A stretch of 64,000 nt of DNA, from NCBI GenBank assembly GCA_021803205.1, contig JAJZMB010000114.1, positions 1 through 64,000 of the forward strand. The letters run 5' to 3'. Numbering within the stretch: position 1 is the stretch's first letter; the number at the start of each line of letters is the position of its first letter. The notes beneath the pieces were generated by a model. It did not search any database, had not been told where the DNA came from, and saw only the letters and a list, made by a program, of their open reading frames with translations. Below are positions 9,004 through 17,751 of this stretch, piece after piece. This stretch comes from Bacillota bacterium. GTDB lineage: Bacteria > Bacillota > Sulfobacillia > RBS10-35 > JAJYVN01. The position numbers were made by a program, and so were the translations under genes.

Positions 9004-10347
9004 TCATGCCCGCGCACGGCGCATGACTGCGATGAAGAAGCCCTCCGTCTTGTGCAGATGCGGCCACAGGCGAACCATGCCCCGGATGGCGTCGGGCGCC
9101 CCGGCCAGCGCCGTCGGCAGGCGATCCCGTACATCCTCAAGCCCGAACTCCGGCTGCGCGGCGAGAAACCCCGCCACGATCGCCTCGTTCTCCTCCGGCT
9201 CCGTGGTGCACGTACTGTACACCAATCGACCGCCGGGTTTCACGCACCGCCCGGCGGCGGAGAGGAGTTCCGCCTGCAGCGCCGCCAGAGAGGCGATATC
9301 CGCCTCGTGCTTCTGCCAGCGCAGGTCCGCGCGCCCCGCCAGGGCGCCAAGCCCACTGCAGGGGAGGTCGGCCAACACCACGTCGCAGCGGCCGCCGAAG
9401 TCCTGCGGGAGATCGCGGCAGTCCGCGACGTGGGTGCGCAGACAGTGCAGACCGAGGCGCGCCGCTGCCTCGCGGCAGCGGTCCACCCGCGCCGAGGAGA
9501 TGTCGTTGGCCACGACCGTACCCGCATCGCCCATGCGCTCACCCAGATGCGTCGCCTTGCCTCCCGGGGCGGCGGCCACATCCAGACAGAACGACCCGGG
9601 AGCCGGATCGGCCATGTGGCCGACCAGCATCGACGCCTCGCCCTGGACCGTGCAGCGCCCTTGCCCCAACGCCGGCAGGCTACCGGGAGCGGTGCCGTGT
9701 TCCAGCGTCACCGCCTCCGGTAGCAGACCGGGGCGGCAGACCACCCCCGCTTCCCGGAGTTCGTCCATGAGCGCGTCGCCGCTGCAGCGCAGGCGGTTGG
9801 CGCGGAGATGGACCAACGGCCGGTCGTTGTTGGCGGCCAGCAGGCGTCGGGTGTCCTCCGGTCCCAGCCGGGCGAACCAGCGTCGGACCAGCCACTCCGG
9901 GTGGGAATAGGCCGCGGCAAGCGCGGCGGGATCCCTGTGCGCCGCCCCGCGGGGCACCCCATCAGCGGCCGCCCGCCGCAGTACGGCGTTGACCAGCCCG
10001 GCGGCCGCGGGCCGGGCGTGCCGGCGCGCAAGATCGACGGCGCCGGCGACGGCCGCATAGGCCGGAATCCGATCTGTGTGGCGGAGCTGGTAGAGACCGA
10101 GTCGGAGGGCGGCGCGGACGGGTGACTGCAGGGCAGGCAACGGCCGGCGGCACCGCGCGGCCAGTTCGCGATCCAGGGCCTGCCGCTGCCGCATCACCCC
10201 GTACGCCAACTCTGTGGTCAGGGCACGATCCCGCGCATCCGGCACCCCCGCCAGAGCCCGATCGAGCGCGCGGCCAGCCGCGACGCCGCGCTCCATCAGC
10301 AGCAGCGCCCGCAGCGCCGCCTCCCGGGCCGGATCCGGCCCGCTCAC
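9004..10347 (-). CDS. rsmB: 16S rRNA (cytosine-967-C5)-methyltransferase
   Basis: SAM-dependent m5C methyltransferase of 16S rRNA, 447 residues. The N-terminal NusB-like RNA-binding domain (about 1-140) is followed by a Rossmann methyltransferase with CLDVAAAPGGKATHL, ADLPCSGLG and YSTCTTEPEENE. The two Cys residues are the family nucleophile and release residues. Start GTG at 10347 overlaps the stop of the def-fmt gene (GTGA), which suggests translational coupling. The standard fmt-rsmB-rlmN order supports the call. Confidence 0.95.
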   Translation of the reverse strand: MSGPDPAREAALRALLLMERGVAAGRALDRALAGVPDARDRALTTELAYGVMRQRQALDRELAARCRRPLPALQSPVRAALRLGLYQLRHTDRIPAYAAVAGAVDLARRHARPAAAGLVNAVLRRAAADGVPRGAAHRDPAALAAAYSHPEWLVRRWFARLGPEDTRRLLAANNDRPLVHLRANRLRCSGDALMDELREAGVVCRPGLLPEAVTLEHGTAPGSLPALGQGRCTVQGEASMLVGHMADPAPGSFCLDVAAAPGGKATHLGERMGDAGTVVANDISSARVDRCREAAARLGLHCLRTHVADCRDLPQDFGGRCDVVLADLPCSGLGALAGRADLRWQKHEADIASLAALQAELLSAAGRCVKPGGRLVYSTCTTEPEENEAIVAGFLAAQPEFGLEDVRDRLPTALAGAPDAIRGMVRLWPHLHKTEGFFIAVMRRARA

Positions 10348-11795
10348 AACAGCATGCCCCCCGGCTGCAGGCGGTGCCCGTTGGCGTACGCACCTGCCTC
10401 CATCGTCCGGCCACCCGGCGGTTGCACGCCGCGCAACACCAAGAGCCCGTCCCCCGTAGCGATCGCGATGCCCGCGGGCCGGATCCAGGCCACGGCACCC
10501 GGGGGAATGCCCTCCGCCGGTTCCGCCACCACGGTCGCCCGCAGGATCTTCAGGCCGCCCGGGGTGCGCAGGGCGGGCCGCGGCGCCAGGGCGCGCACCC
10601 GGGCAGCCAGTGCCGCGGCCGGGAGGGAGAAGTCGGCCACCTCCTCCTCCGCGGTGATCTTGGGGGCATACGTCGCCCGCGCGCCATCCTGCGGGTGCGG
10701 TTCGGCCCTGCCCGTCGCCAGGCTGCGCAGCACCGACAGCAGCAGCCGGCCGCCGATCTGCGCCAAACGCGCCGAGAGGGCGCCGCCGTCCTCGTCCGGG
10801 CCGATCTCCACCGCCTCCTGCGCTAGGATGTCCCCGGCGTCCACCTCCCGGCTCATGAACAGGATCGTCACCGCGGTCGTCCGGTCCCCGTTCCAGAGCG
10901 TCCGGCGGATCGGATCGGGACCACGATACAGGGGAAGGGCGGACGGGTGGACATTGACCGCCCCCAGCCTCGGCAGGGCGAGCATGCGCTCAGGAATGAT
11001 CTGCCCGTACGCAGCGGTGACGATGACGTCCGGGGGCTCCGCCCGCAGGCGCTGATAGAGGGCAGAGTCGCGCGCCCGCAGGGGAGTGAGCACCGTACAC
11101 CCCGCCTCCTCCGCGGCCAGACGCACCGGGCTCGGCCGCAGGCGGAGGCCGCGGTCCGCCGGACGGTCGGGCTGTGTCACCACCAGATCTGGTGTGACGT
11201 CCCCCGCGACACAGGCCCGCAGCACCTCGGCCCCGAACTCGGAAGTCCCCATGAACACCACGTCGAGTTTGGTCTCCGGTCCGGCGCGCACTACGCGCGT
11301 GGCGCGGTCGGTGAACAGCACCCCGTCCAGATGGTCGATCTCATGCTGCAGGACGCGGGCGAAGTAACCCTCGGCCTCGACCCAGACCTCCCGGCCGCCT
11401 CCGTCCAACCCCCGCACGCGGACGCGCTCGGCGCGCTCCACCTCGCCGGCCAGATCAGGGATGGACAGGCAGCCCTCCAGCGGCGTCGTCTGGCTCCCTG
11501 CGGCGGAGACGATCTCCGGGTTAACCAGGTCGCAGTGATGGTCTCCGGCATCCACCACTATGACGCGCAAACTCACGCCGACCTGCGGCGCCGCAAGTCC
11601 CACCCCATTGTTGCCGTACATCGTCGCGCGCATGCGCGCGATCAGGTCGCGCACGCGGCGGTTGGCGTGGCGCACAGCCTTGGCCTTCTGCCGCAGCACC
11701 TCGTGCCCGGGATCATCCACCTTGACAACCGCAAGCGGCTCCGCACCCACCTCGCCGGCACGTCGTTTCCAGGCCGCCAGCCCGTCCTTGTTCAC
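10344..11795 (-). CDS. def-fmt: peptide deformylase - methionyl-tRNA formyltransferase fusion
   Basis: One 483-residue frame carries both enzymes of the N-formyl-methionine cycle. The first about 160 residues are peptide deformylase with all three motifs: GVGLAAPQVG, EGCLSIP and QHEIDHLDG. A short joint (RATRVVRAGPETKLD) leads to a complete formyltransferase (VVFMGTSEFGAEVL, VNVHPSALPLYRG, SREVDAGDIL) with its C-terminal OB-like domain. Normally these are two adjacent genes. GTG at 11795 has GGGAGGCGAGC upstream; the frame to 11918 beyond it is not family-like. All key residues of both domains are present, so both activities are expected. No stop or internal start with a good ribosome site was noticed at the joint. 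Confidence 0.93.
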   Translation of the reverse strand: MNKDGLAAWKRRAGEVGAEPLAVVKVDDPGHEVLRQKAKAVRHANRRVRDLIARMRATMYGNNGVGLAAPQVGVSLRVIVVDAGDHHCDLVNPEIVSAAGSQTTPLEGCLSIPDLAGEVERAERVRVRGLDGGGREVWVEAEGYFARVLQHEIDHLDGVLFTDRATRVVRAGPETKLDVVFMGTSEFGAEVLRACVAGDVTPDLVVTQPDRPADRGLRLRPSPVRLAAEEAGCTVLTPLRARDSALYQRLRAEPPDVIVTAAYGQIIPERMLALPRLGAVNVHPSALPLYRGPDPIRRTLWNGDRTTAVTILFMSREVDAGDILAQEAVEIGPDEDGGALSARLAQIGGRLLLSVLRSLATGRAEPHPQDGARATYAPKITAEEEVADFSLPAAALAARVRALAPRPALRTPGGLKILRATVVAEPAEGIPPGAVAWIRPAGIAIATGDGLLVLRGVQPPGGRTMEAGAYANGHRLQPGGMLL

Positions 11796-11999
11796 GCGCT
11801 CGCCTCCCGTGGCGGCTGGCACCGGGCGGAAAGCCCGCGCGCAGGGAGCCGTTCTGCCGCCGCAACCCGCCACATTGTATCGTCGTCGCACTTTCACGCT
11901 CAATCGCGCCGTCGGCATGAGCGGACGAGGCCGGACATAGGGGATGTCCCGCCAGACCGGGACGGGCGGCGCCCCGGCGGGGCAGGGGGTGCCCTCTCC

Positions 12000-14900
12000 A
12001 TGCCGTACTCGGAACGACGCAAACGGCTCATCGGGCTGGCCTGCTCCCTCTGCCTCGCCGCCGCGGGCTGCGCCGAGAGCCGACCGGCCACCGCGGCTCC
12101 CCCCGTGACCGCCGTCCCCGCTGCTGCATCCGCACCGGGCCTGCCCGATGGCGCGGCCACCCCTTCCACCGCGGCCACCCCGCCCGCTGCCGTATCCGCG
12201 TCCACACCGCAGGCTCCGGCCATCCGACCCGTTCCGAAGTTCACGGACCTCCCGGTCGGGTTCTGGGCGACCGGCGCCATCGATGCCATGGCGGCCGCCG
12301 GCGTGGTGCAGGGGATGGCTCCGGGCCGTTTCGATCCCGCCGCACCTGTCACCCGAGCCGAGTGGGCGGCTCTCCTACTGCGCCTGGCGGGAGACCCGGG
12401 CAACCCGGTGGGGCCCGTCTTCCGCGATGTCACCCACGGCGATTGGTTCTATGAGGCGGTCGAGGCGGCCACCGGCCGCGGCTGGATGCAGGGGGTGGCA
12501 GCCGGCCGCTTCGCCCCGGACCGGGCGGTGACGCGCGCGCAAGCCGCCGTCGCCCTGGCGGCCTATCTGGGCCTCGGTCGCGTGGCTCAGGACGAGGCGA
12601 CGCTCCCGTGCACCTTCAGCGACTGCAGCGCCATCCCCGCATGGGCCGTCGGGGCCGTCCATGTGGCAGCCGACCTCGGGCTCCTGCGCGGAACAATCGC
12701 ACGGAGGCTGCGGCCGAACGCGCCGCTCGATCGGGCGCAGGCGGCAGCGCTGCTTGCCCGCCTGCAGGCCGTCCGGCCCGCCGCCGTGGCCAGGGAGGGC
12801 GAGCGCGTGGCCGCCTCGGCCTACATCGAAGCCGGGGCACCCGCGGTGGCGGTCGGCGGAACGCTCACCGTGCACGCTTACGCCCACGACCGTGCGGGGT
12901 ACATTGTGCCGGCCGCGTTCACCTTCACGCTGTCCGGACCGGCCACGCTCACCGCCGGTGGCGGCAGCGCCGTCACACTGCGGGCCTCGGCTGCAGGGGT
13001 CATTCACGTCGAGGCCAGCACGGCGGGTGGGCGCGTGCGGACGTCGCTGGCGATCTCTGCCCTGCGCGCGGCATCCCTCTCTGCCGCAGGCCTGCCGCCA
13101 GAGGGTCTGGCCGGAGCCACCTTCCCCGTCATGTTGCGCATCCTTGACTCCGCCGATGGGATCGACACCGCCGCAGCGGGCATCGCCCGGGTGGCGGCGG
13201 CGCCCCGCCAGGGCGGCCGGGGCGACCCCGCCACGCAGGCCGCGATCACGGCGGGACAGGCACAGCTGACCCTGCCGGTCCTCCCCCCCGGGCTATACAC
13301 CCTGACCTTCACGGCGCCCAGAGTCCCTGCACTGCACGTGCAGTACACCGTCGTTCGCCGACCGGTGGGGGCCATCCAGCCGCAGCGCGCCATCCCGGCT
13401 CTCGCCCACGGCGCCCAAGCCGCCCTGACGGTCGTCCTGCCCGGAGGGCCCTGGCCCCTCCGCGTCTCTGCCACACAGCACCCCGCAGGGGCACCGCCCG
13501 CAACGGGGGCCGCGCCGGAGGCGGTGGCGTCCTGGTCGGCCGTGCCCGCATCACTGCAGAACACCGGCACCGCCGCGATACTGCGGGGATTGCAGCCCGG
13601 TACGGCGGCCATCACGGTCTCGGTTCCCGGCGGCGCCCTGCGCCCCGCGACGGTGCACCTCCGGGTACTGCCCGCAGGAAGTTTTCACGCCGCAACGGGG
13701 ACCGAGTCCCAGGCAAGCGCGGGCGCGGCGATCACGCTGGCCGTCGGCTTGCACGGACCGGCCGCATCCGTGGCCGTGGAACCCGTCGACCCGGCCGGCC
13801 ACCCCCTGCAGTCCCTTCCGGCCACCATCCGGGGCCCGGAAGCCGTCGCGCATTTCGTACCCCTTGGCGCGGGACGCTGGTCCTTCCTATGGACCGCGCC
13901 CGGATTCGCTCCCGCCATGGGTGCGCCCGTGCTTGTACGGCCCGGCCCTCCCGTACACCTGGTCGTGGACCCCACCCCGACATCGGTGCTGCTGCCGGGC
14001 CAGGCAGCGGAGTTGCGTGCCTGGCTGGCCGACGCCGCGGGCAATCCCGCGCCCGTCCCTTTCCGGATCACCGTATCCGGAACGACCTGCGCGGCAGGGA
14101 CGTTTCAGGGCGGCGACGCACTCGCCGGGCCTGCGGACTTCGGGTCCTTCCTCGCCCGAGACCCCGGCACGTGCACCTTGACCTTCCGCAGCCCGGACCA
14201 CCCGTCCGCGGGCACCGCCCGCGTGATCTTCCGCACCGTGGCCAACATCGGCGACATTGTCGCCGGCAAGGGGCTGTGGCTCACCTACCCGGACTGGAGA
14301 GGCAACTCGGACGCCCGCCTTCTGGCCACCGCCGCCGCCGACGGCGCGACCCACCTCTACCTGGAGGTGGCCACCACCACCGACGGCTTCTACGGCGGTC
14401 CCGCCCTCGACGACCTGCTCCGCCAGGCTCACGCGGATGGTCTGGCGGTGATCGCCTGGGTTTACGCGGCGCTGGGCGATCCGGCCGCAGATGCCGCCAA
14501 CGTCCGTCAGGTCGCCAACTACCTCACCCCGACCGGGGATCTGGCGGACGGCCTGGCCCTGGACATCGAGGACCACCTGGCGGTGTCCGCCGTATCCTCC
14601 TTCGCGCGGCGCGCCGCGGCCGCGCTTGGACCGGGCGGTCTGGTGGTGGGTGTCACCTGGGCACCGCAGCAGAAACCCTCGTATCCCTACCGCGCCCTGG
14701 CGCCCTACGTGAGTGCCTTCGCACCCATGGATTACTGGCATGTGCTTCCAGAAGTCTACACCTATGCACAAGTGTACAACTGGGTGCTGCGGTCCGTCCG
14801 GATCCTGCGCCGGGATGCCGGGCGACCGACCGTCCCGGTGGACGTCATCACCGAGACCTTCGACTGGTTCGCCGGCGACTCCGGGCAGGGACTCTTCAGC

Positions 14901-15041
14901 CCGACGCCGCAGGAACTCTCCGCAGCAATGCGCGCCGCCTCGGATGCCGGAGCGACCGGCGTTTCGTTCTACCGGGCCACCACCGCCACTCCCGCCGAGC
15001 AGGCGGTGATCATGGACACCCCGTGGCCGCCGGCAGGGTGA
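12000..15041 (+). CDS. SLH-domain lipoprotein with C-terminal glycosidase-like domain
   Basis: 1013 residues, predicted at the cell surface. It begins with a lipoprotein signal (LIGLACSLCLAAAGC, lipobox Cys near residue 22), then a Pro/Ala-rich stretch. Three S-layer-homology repeats follow at about 80-250 (FTDLPVGFWATGAIDAM, FRDVTHGDWFYEAVEAA, FSDCSAIPAWAVGAV). The long middle looks like beta-sandwich repeats. From about 745 there is a TIM-barrel-like domain starting GKGLWLTYPDWRGNSDARLL, with ADGLALDIEDH and DYWHVLPEVYT typical of putative glycoside-hydrolase-like surface proteins. SLH repeats bind pyruvylated wall polymers. The catalytic identity is inferred only. Divergent from def-fmt. 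Confidence 0.8.
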   Translation: MPYSERRKRLIGLACSLCLAAAGCAESRPATAAPPVTAVPAAASAPGLPDGAATPSTAATPPAAVSASTPQAPAIRPVPKFTDLPVGFWATGAIDAMAAAGVVQGMAPGRFDPAAPVTRAEWAALLLRLAGDPGNPVGPVFRDVTHGDWFYEAVEAATGRGWMQGVAAGRFAPDRAVTRAQAAVALAAYLGLGRVAQDEATLPCTFSDCSAIPAWAVGAVHVAADLGLLRGTIARRLRPNAPLDRAQAAALLARLQAVRPAAVAREGERVAASAYIEAGAPAVAVGGTLTVHAYAHDRAGYIVPAAFTFTLSGPATLTAGGGSAVTLRASAAGVIHVEASTAGGRVRTSLAISALRAASLSAAGLPPEGLAGATFPVMLRILDSADGIDTAAAGIARVAAAPRQGGRGDPATQAAITAGQAQLTLPVLPPGLYTLTFTAPRVPALHVQYTVVRRPVGAIQPQRAIPALAHGAQAALTVVLPGGPWPLRVSATQHPAGAPPATGAAPEAVASWSAVPASLQNTGTAAILRGLQPGTAAITVSVPGGALRPATVHLRVLPAGSFHAATGTESQASAGAAITLAVGLHGPAASVAVEPVDPAGHPLQSLPATIRGPEAVAHFVPLGAGRWSFLWTAPGFAPAMGAPVLVRPGPPVHLVVDPTPTSVLLPGQAAELRAWLADAAGNPAPVPFRITVSGTTCAAGTFQGGDALAGPADFGSFLARDPGTCTLTFRSPDHPSAGTARVIFRTVANIGDIVAGKGLWLTYPDWRGNSDARLLATAAADGATHLYLEVATTTDGFYGGPALDDLLRQAHADGLAVIAWVYAALGDPAADAANVRQVANYLTPTGDLADGLALDIEDHLAVSAVSSFARRAAAALGPGGLVVGVTWAPQQKPSYPYRALAPYVSAFAPMDYWHVLPEVYTYAQVYNWVLRSVRILRRDAGRPTVPVDVITETFDWFAGDSGQGLFSPTPQELSAAMRAASDAGATGVSFYRATTATPAEQAVIMDTPWPPAG

Positions 15042-15069
15042 CCGGATACCGCCCCCGAAGGTGTGGGCC

Positions 15070-15573
15070 ATGACGGAACCGCCCGTTCCCGAAATCCGGC
15101 CAGCGTGCCGAACGGACATCCCGGGTCTCCTGCCGCTATTAATCGAGCTCTGCGCGGGGGACGCCGCAGCCGCGGCCGGGGCTCTGGAGGCCGCCATGGC
15201 CACAGGCCCTCCCGGGCATGAGGCGTGGGTGGCGGCCGAAAGCACCGGTGAACCGGTGGGTTTCCTCGCCCTGTCGCCGTCCGGCGCACCGCACTTCCGA
15301 CTGGGATTCGTAGAGTGGGTCGCAGTCGCGCCCGGCGCACGGCGCCGAGGAATCGGACGCCGGTTGCTGGCGTGCGCCGAGCACCGCGCGGCCGCGCTCG
15401 GCTGGCGGCAACTCCATGCCTGCACCTTCCACACCAACCGGGCGTCCCTGCACATGTACATCGACTCCGGTTTCTACCCCGCGGCCACGCTGCATGACTA
15501 TGCGGGGCCGGGACTGCACTACGTGGAGATGGTGCGCCCCCTACCGCAGAGCGGCGGGGGTACCGCGCAATAA
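15070..15573 (+). CDS. GNAT-family N-acetyltransferase
   Basis: 167 residues with the acetyl-CoA-binding signature VAVAPGARRRGIGRRLL and a terminal segment TNRASLHMYIDSGFYPAA typical of small GNAT enzymes. ATG at 15070 has GAAGGTG upstream. It lies 28 bp after the SLH protein and 14 bp before the metallohydrolase, so the three may be cotranscribed. The acceptor substrate is unknown. Confidence 0.88.
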   Translation: MTEPPVPEIRPACRTDIPGLLPLLIELCAGDAAAAAGALEAAMATGPPGHEAWVAAESTGEPVGFLALSPSGAPHFRLGFVEWVAVAPGARRRGIGRRLLACAEHRAAALGWRQLHACTFHTNRASLHMYIDSGFYPAATLHDYAGPGLHYVEMVRPLPQSGGGTAQ

Positions 15574-15587
15574 GGGGGACATCGCCC

Positions 15588-16481
15588 GTGCCGACGCCCA
15601 CGCAGGAAGGCGACGCCGCCGCATTCACCGCTCTGCCGCGCCAGGGTCGCTCCGCGCGCCGCACCGGGGCCGAGTTCGTCGCCGAGGTGTCCGGGTTCGT
15701 GCCGCCGCCTGGAATGCTGGCGGTGTGGTACCTGGGGCAGGAGTCTGTCATCTGGAAATCCGGCCGGAGCGTGGTGTGGATCGACCCGTTCCTCAGCCCC
15801 AACGCCGCGCGCCGTTATCCCCCCCTGTGCACACCCACCGAGGCTGCGGCAACGACGGACGTGGTGCTGATCTCGCACGAGCACTCCGACCATCTGAACC
15901 CCTTCACCTGCCGCGGCATCGCCCTGGCCGCGCCGAGTGCGGTGTTCGTCGCCCCGCCGGTATGTGCACCCATGCTGCAGCGCGCCGGCGTCGCCGCGGA
16001 TCGCATCCGCGCGCCGCACACCGGTGAACATGTCGTGATAGGGGATTGGCGCTTCACTTCGTTGCCGGGAGCCCACGAGGAGATCGACTTCACCCCGGAA
16101 CGCGGGCACCGCTTCACCGGTTACGTGGCCGAAGTCGGCGGGGGCCTCTACTACCACGCCGGCGACACCGTCGCCTGCGCTGAATTGCTGGCGGCACTCC
16201 TGCCATACGCGGGACGGCTCGACCTGGCGATGCTGCCGATCAATGGCCGAGACTACTTTCGTCGGGCCGCGAACATCGTCGGCAACTTCACCTTCCGCGA
16301 GGCGGCGGAACTGGCACTGCGCCTGGACCCCGGCCTGACGGTCCCCATGCACTACGACCTCTTCCACCAGGTCAACGACGAGCGGCCGTCCCACTTCGTG
16401 GACTATGTCTACGACAAGGCGCCGTATCTGCCGATCGCCGTCATGGCGCCAGGTCAGCGCATCCTGGTGTCCCGGCGATAG
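15588..16481 (+). CDS. UlaG-like metallo-beta-lactamase-fold hydrolase
   Basis: 297 residues. The zinc or manganese signature SHEHSDHLNPF, GAHEEIDF, YYHAGDT and VPMHYDLFHQ place it with UlaG (L-ascorbate-6-phosphate lactonase)-like metal-dependent hydrolases. Start GTG at 15588 has AAGGGGG upstream. No other ascorbate genes are nearby, so the lactonase role should not be assumed. Confidence 0.85.
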   Translation: MPTPTQEGDAAAFTALPRQGRSARRTGAEFVAEVSGFVPPPGMLAVWYLGQESVIWKSGRSVVWIDPFLSPNAARRYPPLCTPTEAAATTDVVLISHEHSDHLNPFTCRGIALAAPSAVFVAPPVCAPMLQRAGVAADRIRAPHTGEHVVIGDWRFTSLPGAHEEIDFTPERGHRFTGYVAEVGGGLYYHAGDTVACAELLAALLPYAGRLDLAMLPINGRDYFRRAANIVGNFTFREAAELALRLDPGLTVPMHYDLFHQVNDERPSHFVDYVYDKAPYLPIAVMAPGQRILVSRR

Positions 16482-16505
16482 GGGGTGCGGGGGCAACACC
16501 CTCCC

Positions 16506-16533
16506 GCATGCCCGGCCGTACGGCCGGGCATGC
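16506..16533. promoter_or_regulatory. perfect 28-bp palindrome
   Basis: Two 14-base halves (GCATGCCCGGCCGT and its complement) without spacer, placed between the metallohydrolase stop and the YitT-like start. There is no T-run, so it is either an operator-like site or a strong hairpin acting on the downstream start. Confidence 0.6.
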
Positions 16534-16541
16534 TCCAGCCC

Positions 16542-17465
16542 ATGACAGCCGACTCCCCGGACCGCCTGCGCCTCGGCCTGGCACACCGGGGCTGGCTGGG
16601 AGACTACCTGCTCATGACCGCGGGAGCGGCGGCCATGGCCTTTGGCGTCTCCTCGCTCCTGTTGCCGGCCCACCTGGCGGACGGCGGCCTGACCGGTGTG
16701 GCGATCATCCTTCACTACCTTACCGGGTTCGGAGTCGGCTCCCTCTATGCGGGCCTCAACGTCCCGCTCCTGACCTGGGCATGGTTCACCCAGGGACCGC
16801 GCTTCCTCTGGCGGACCGTGGTCGGAGTCGCCCTCGTCTCCGCCTGGATGGCCGTCTTCGCCCCAGTGCACCTGCAACTCGGCGACAGGCTTCTGGCGGC
16901 GCTTTACGGCGGACTGCTGGTCGGAAGCGGCATCGGCGTCATCCTCCGCGTCGGCGGCAGCACAGGCGGCACCGACATCCTGGCGCGCTACCTCCATGGC
17001 CGTGCCGGGTGGAGCTACAGTCGGACATTCCTGCTCACGGACGTCGCCGTCCTCGCAGGCGTGGCCGTCTGGGTCGGTCTGCCCGCGGCGATGTACGCGT
17101 GGATCGCGACCAATGTCGCCGGCCGCGTGGTCGCTTTTGTGGTAGAGGGTCCGCGCAGGGGGCGCCTGGCGTTGGTCGTCACCGGCAGGCCGGAGCACGT
17201 ATTGCACCGCGTGGTCGAGGAGTTGGGCCGCGGGGGCACGCGTCTCTGGGCCTCGGGAGCGTACACCGGCCGCCCGCGCCCCCTGCTGCTGGTGGCCGTG
17301 TCTCAACAGGAGGTGGCGCGCCTGCGCGGGATCATCCACGCGGAGGATCCGCGCGCCTTTCTGGTCGTGTTGCCCGCAACCGAGGTGCTCGGCGAGGGCT
17401 TCGGTCTGCTCGCCTCCGGAGGACACCCGGACAGCGATGGCCCCCCCCGCAACAGCCCCTGGTGA
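16542..17465 (+). CDS. YitT family membrane protein with DUF2179 domain
   Basis: About 308 residues. Several hydrophobic helices include YLLMTAGAAAMAFGVSSLLL, the family pattern GGLTGVAIILHYLTG, and GGSTGGTDILARYL. A soluble DUF2179-like C-terminus follows (LVVTGRPEHVLHRVVEE, DPRAFLVV). Function of the family is not firmly known. The ATG at 16542 is my choice because the palindrome lies just upstream; GTG 16485 and ATG 16530 are in frame too, and none has a strong ribosome site. Confidence 0.85.
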   Translation: MTADSPDRLRLGLAHRGWLGDYLLMTAGAAAMAFGVSSLLLPAHLADGGLTGVAIILHYLTGFGVGSLYAGLNVPLLTWAWFTQGPRFLWRTVVGVALVSAWMAVFAPVHLQLGDRLLAALYGGLLVGSGIGVILRVGGSTGGTDILARYLHGRAGWSYSRTFLLTDVAVLAGVAVWVGLPAAMYAWIATNVAGRVVAFVVEGPRRGRLALVVTGRPEHVLHRVVEELGRGGTRLWASGAYTGRPRPLLLVAVSQQEVARLRGIIHAEDPRAFLVVLPATEVLGEGFGLLASGGHPDSDGPPRNSPW

Positions 17466-17690
17466 GCAGCCACCGGACCGCGCAACCCCGGTCGCCAGCG
17501 GCGCAGCCGGCGCCATCCTCCGCGCAGGCCGCACGGAGAGGGAGCGTCGCCTGAGGGTGCCCGCACCGACTGGCGTGGGCCGCTCGTTCCCGGCTGCCGC
17601 GCGGACCGGGCAAGCGGGCGTCGCCGCGATCGGTCGGTCCTGCCCGCTGGCGACACCGCCCCCAGAGTCCGCCGTACGGTGGGGGACCCC

Positions 17691-17721
17691 GGCTGCAGGC
17701 AGCGCTGCGCTGCCTGCAGCC
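17691..17721. terminator. bidirectional terminator-like hairpin
   Basis: A perfect 14-bp stem (GGCTGCAGGCAGCG and its complement) with a 3-base loop between the convergent YitT-like gene and the ABC exporter. No T-run follows, so termination is inferred from position and stem strength. Confidence 0.55.
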
Positions 17722-17751
17722 CCGTTCCGCCCGTCGGTGCCGGACGAGCCC

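Noticed and set aside
10947-11999. Long plus-strand open frame upstream of the SLH protein
   Set aside because: It is antisense to def-fmt and has no homology; the lipoprotein signal begins at 12000.
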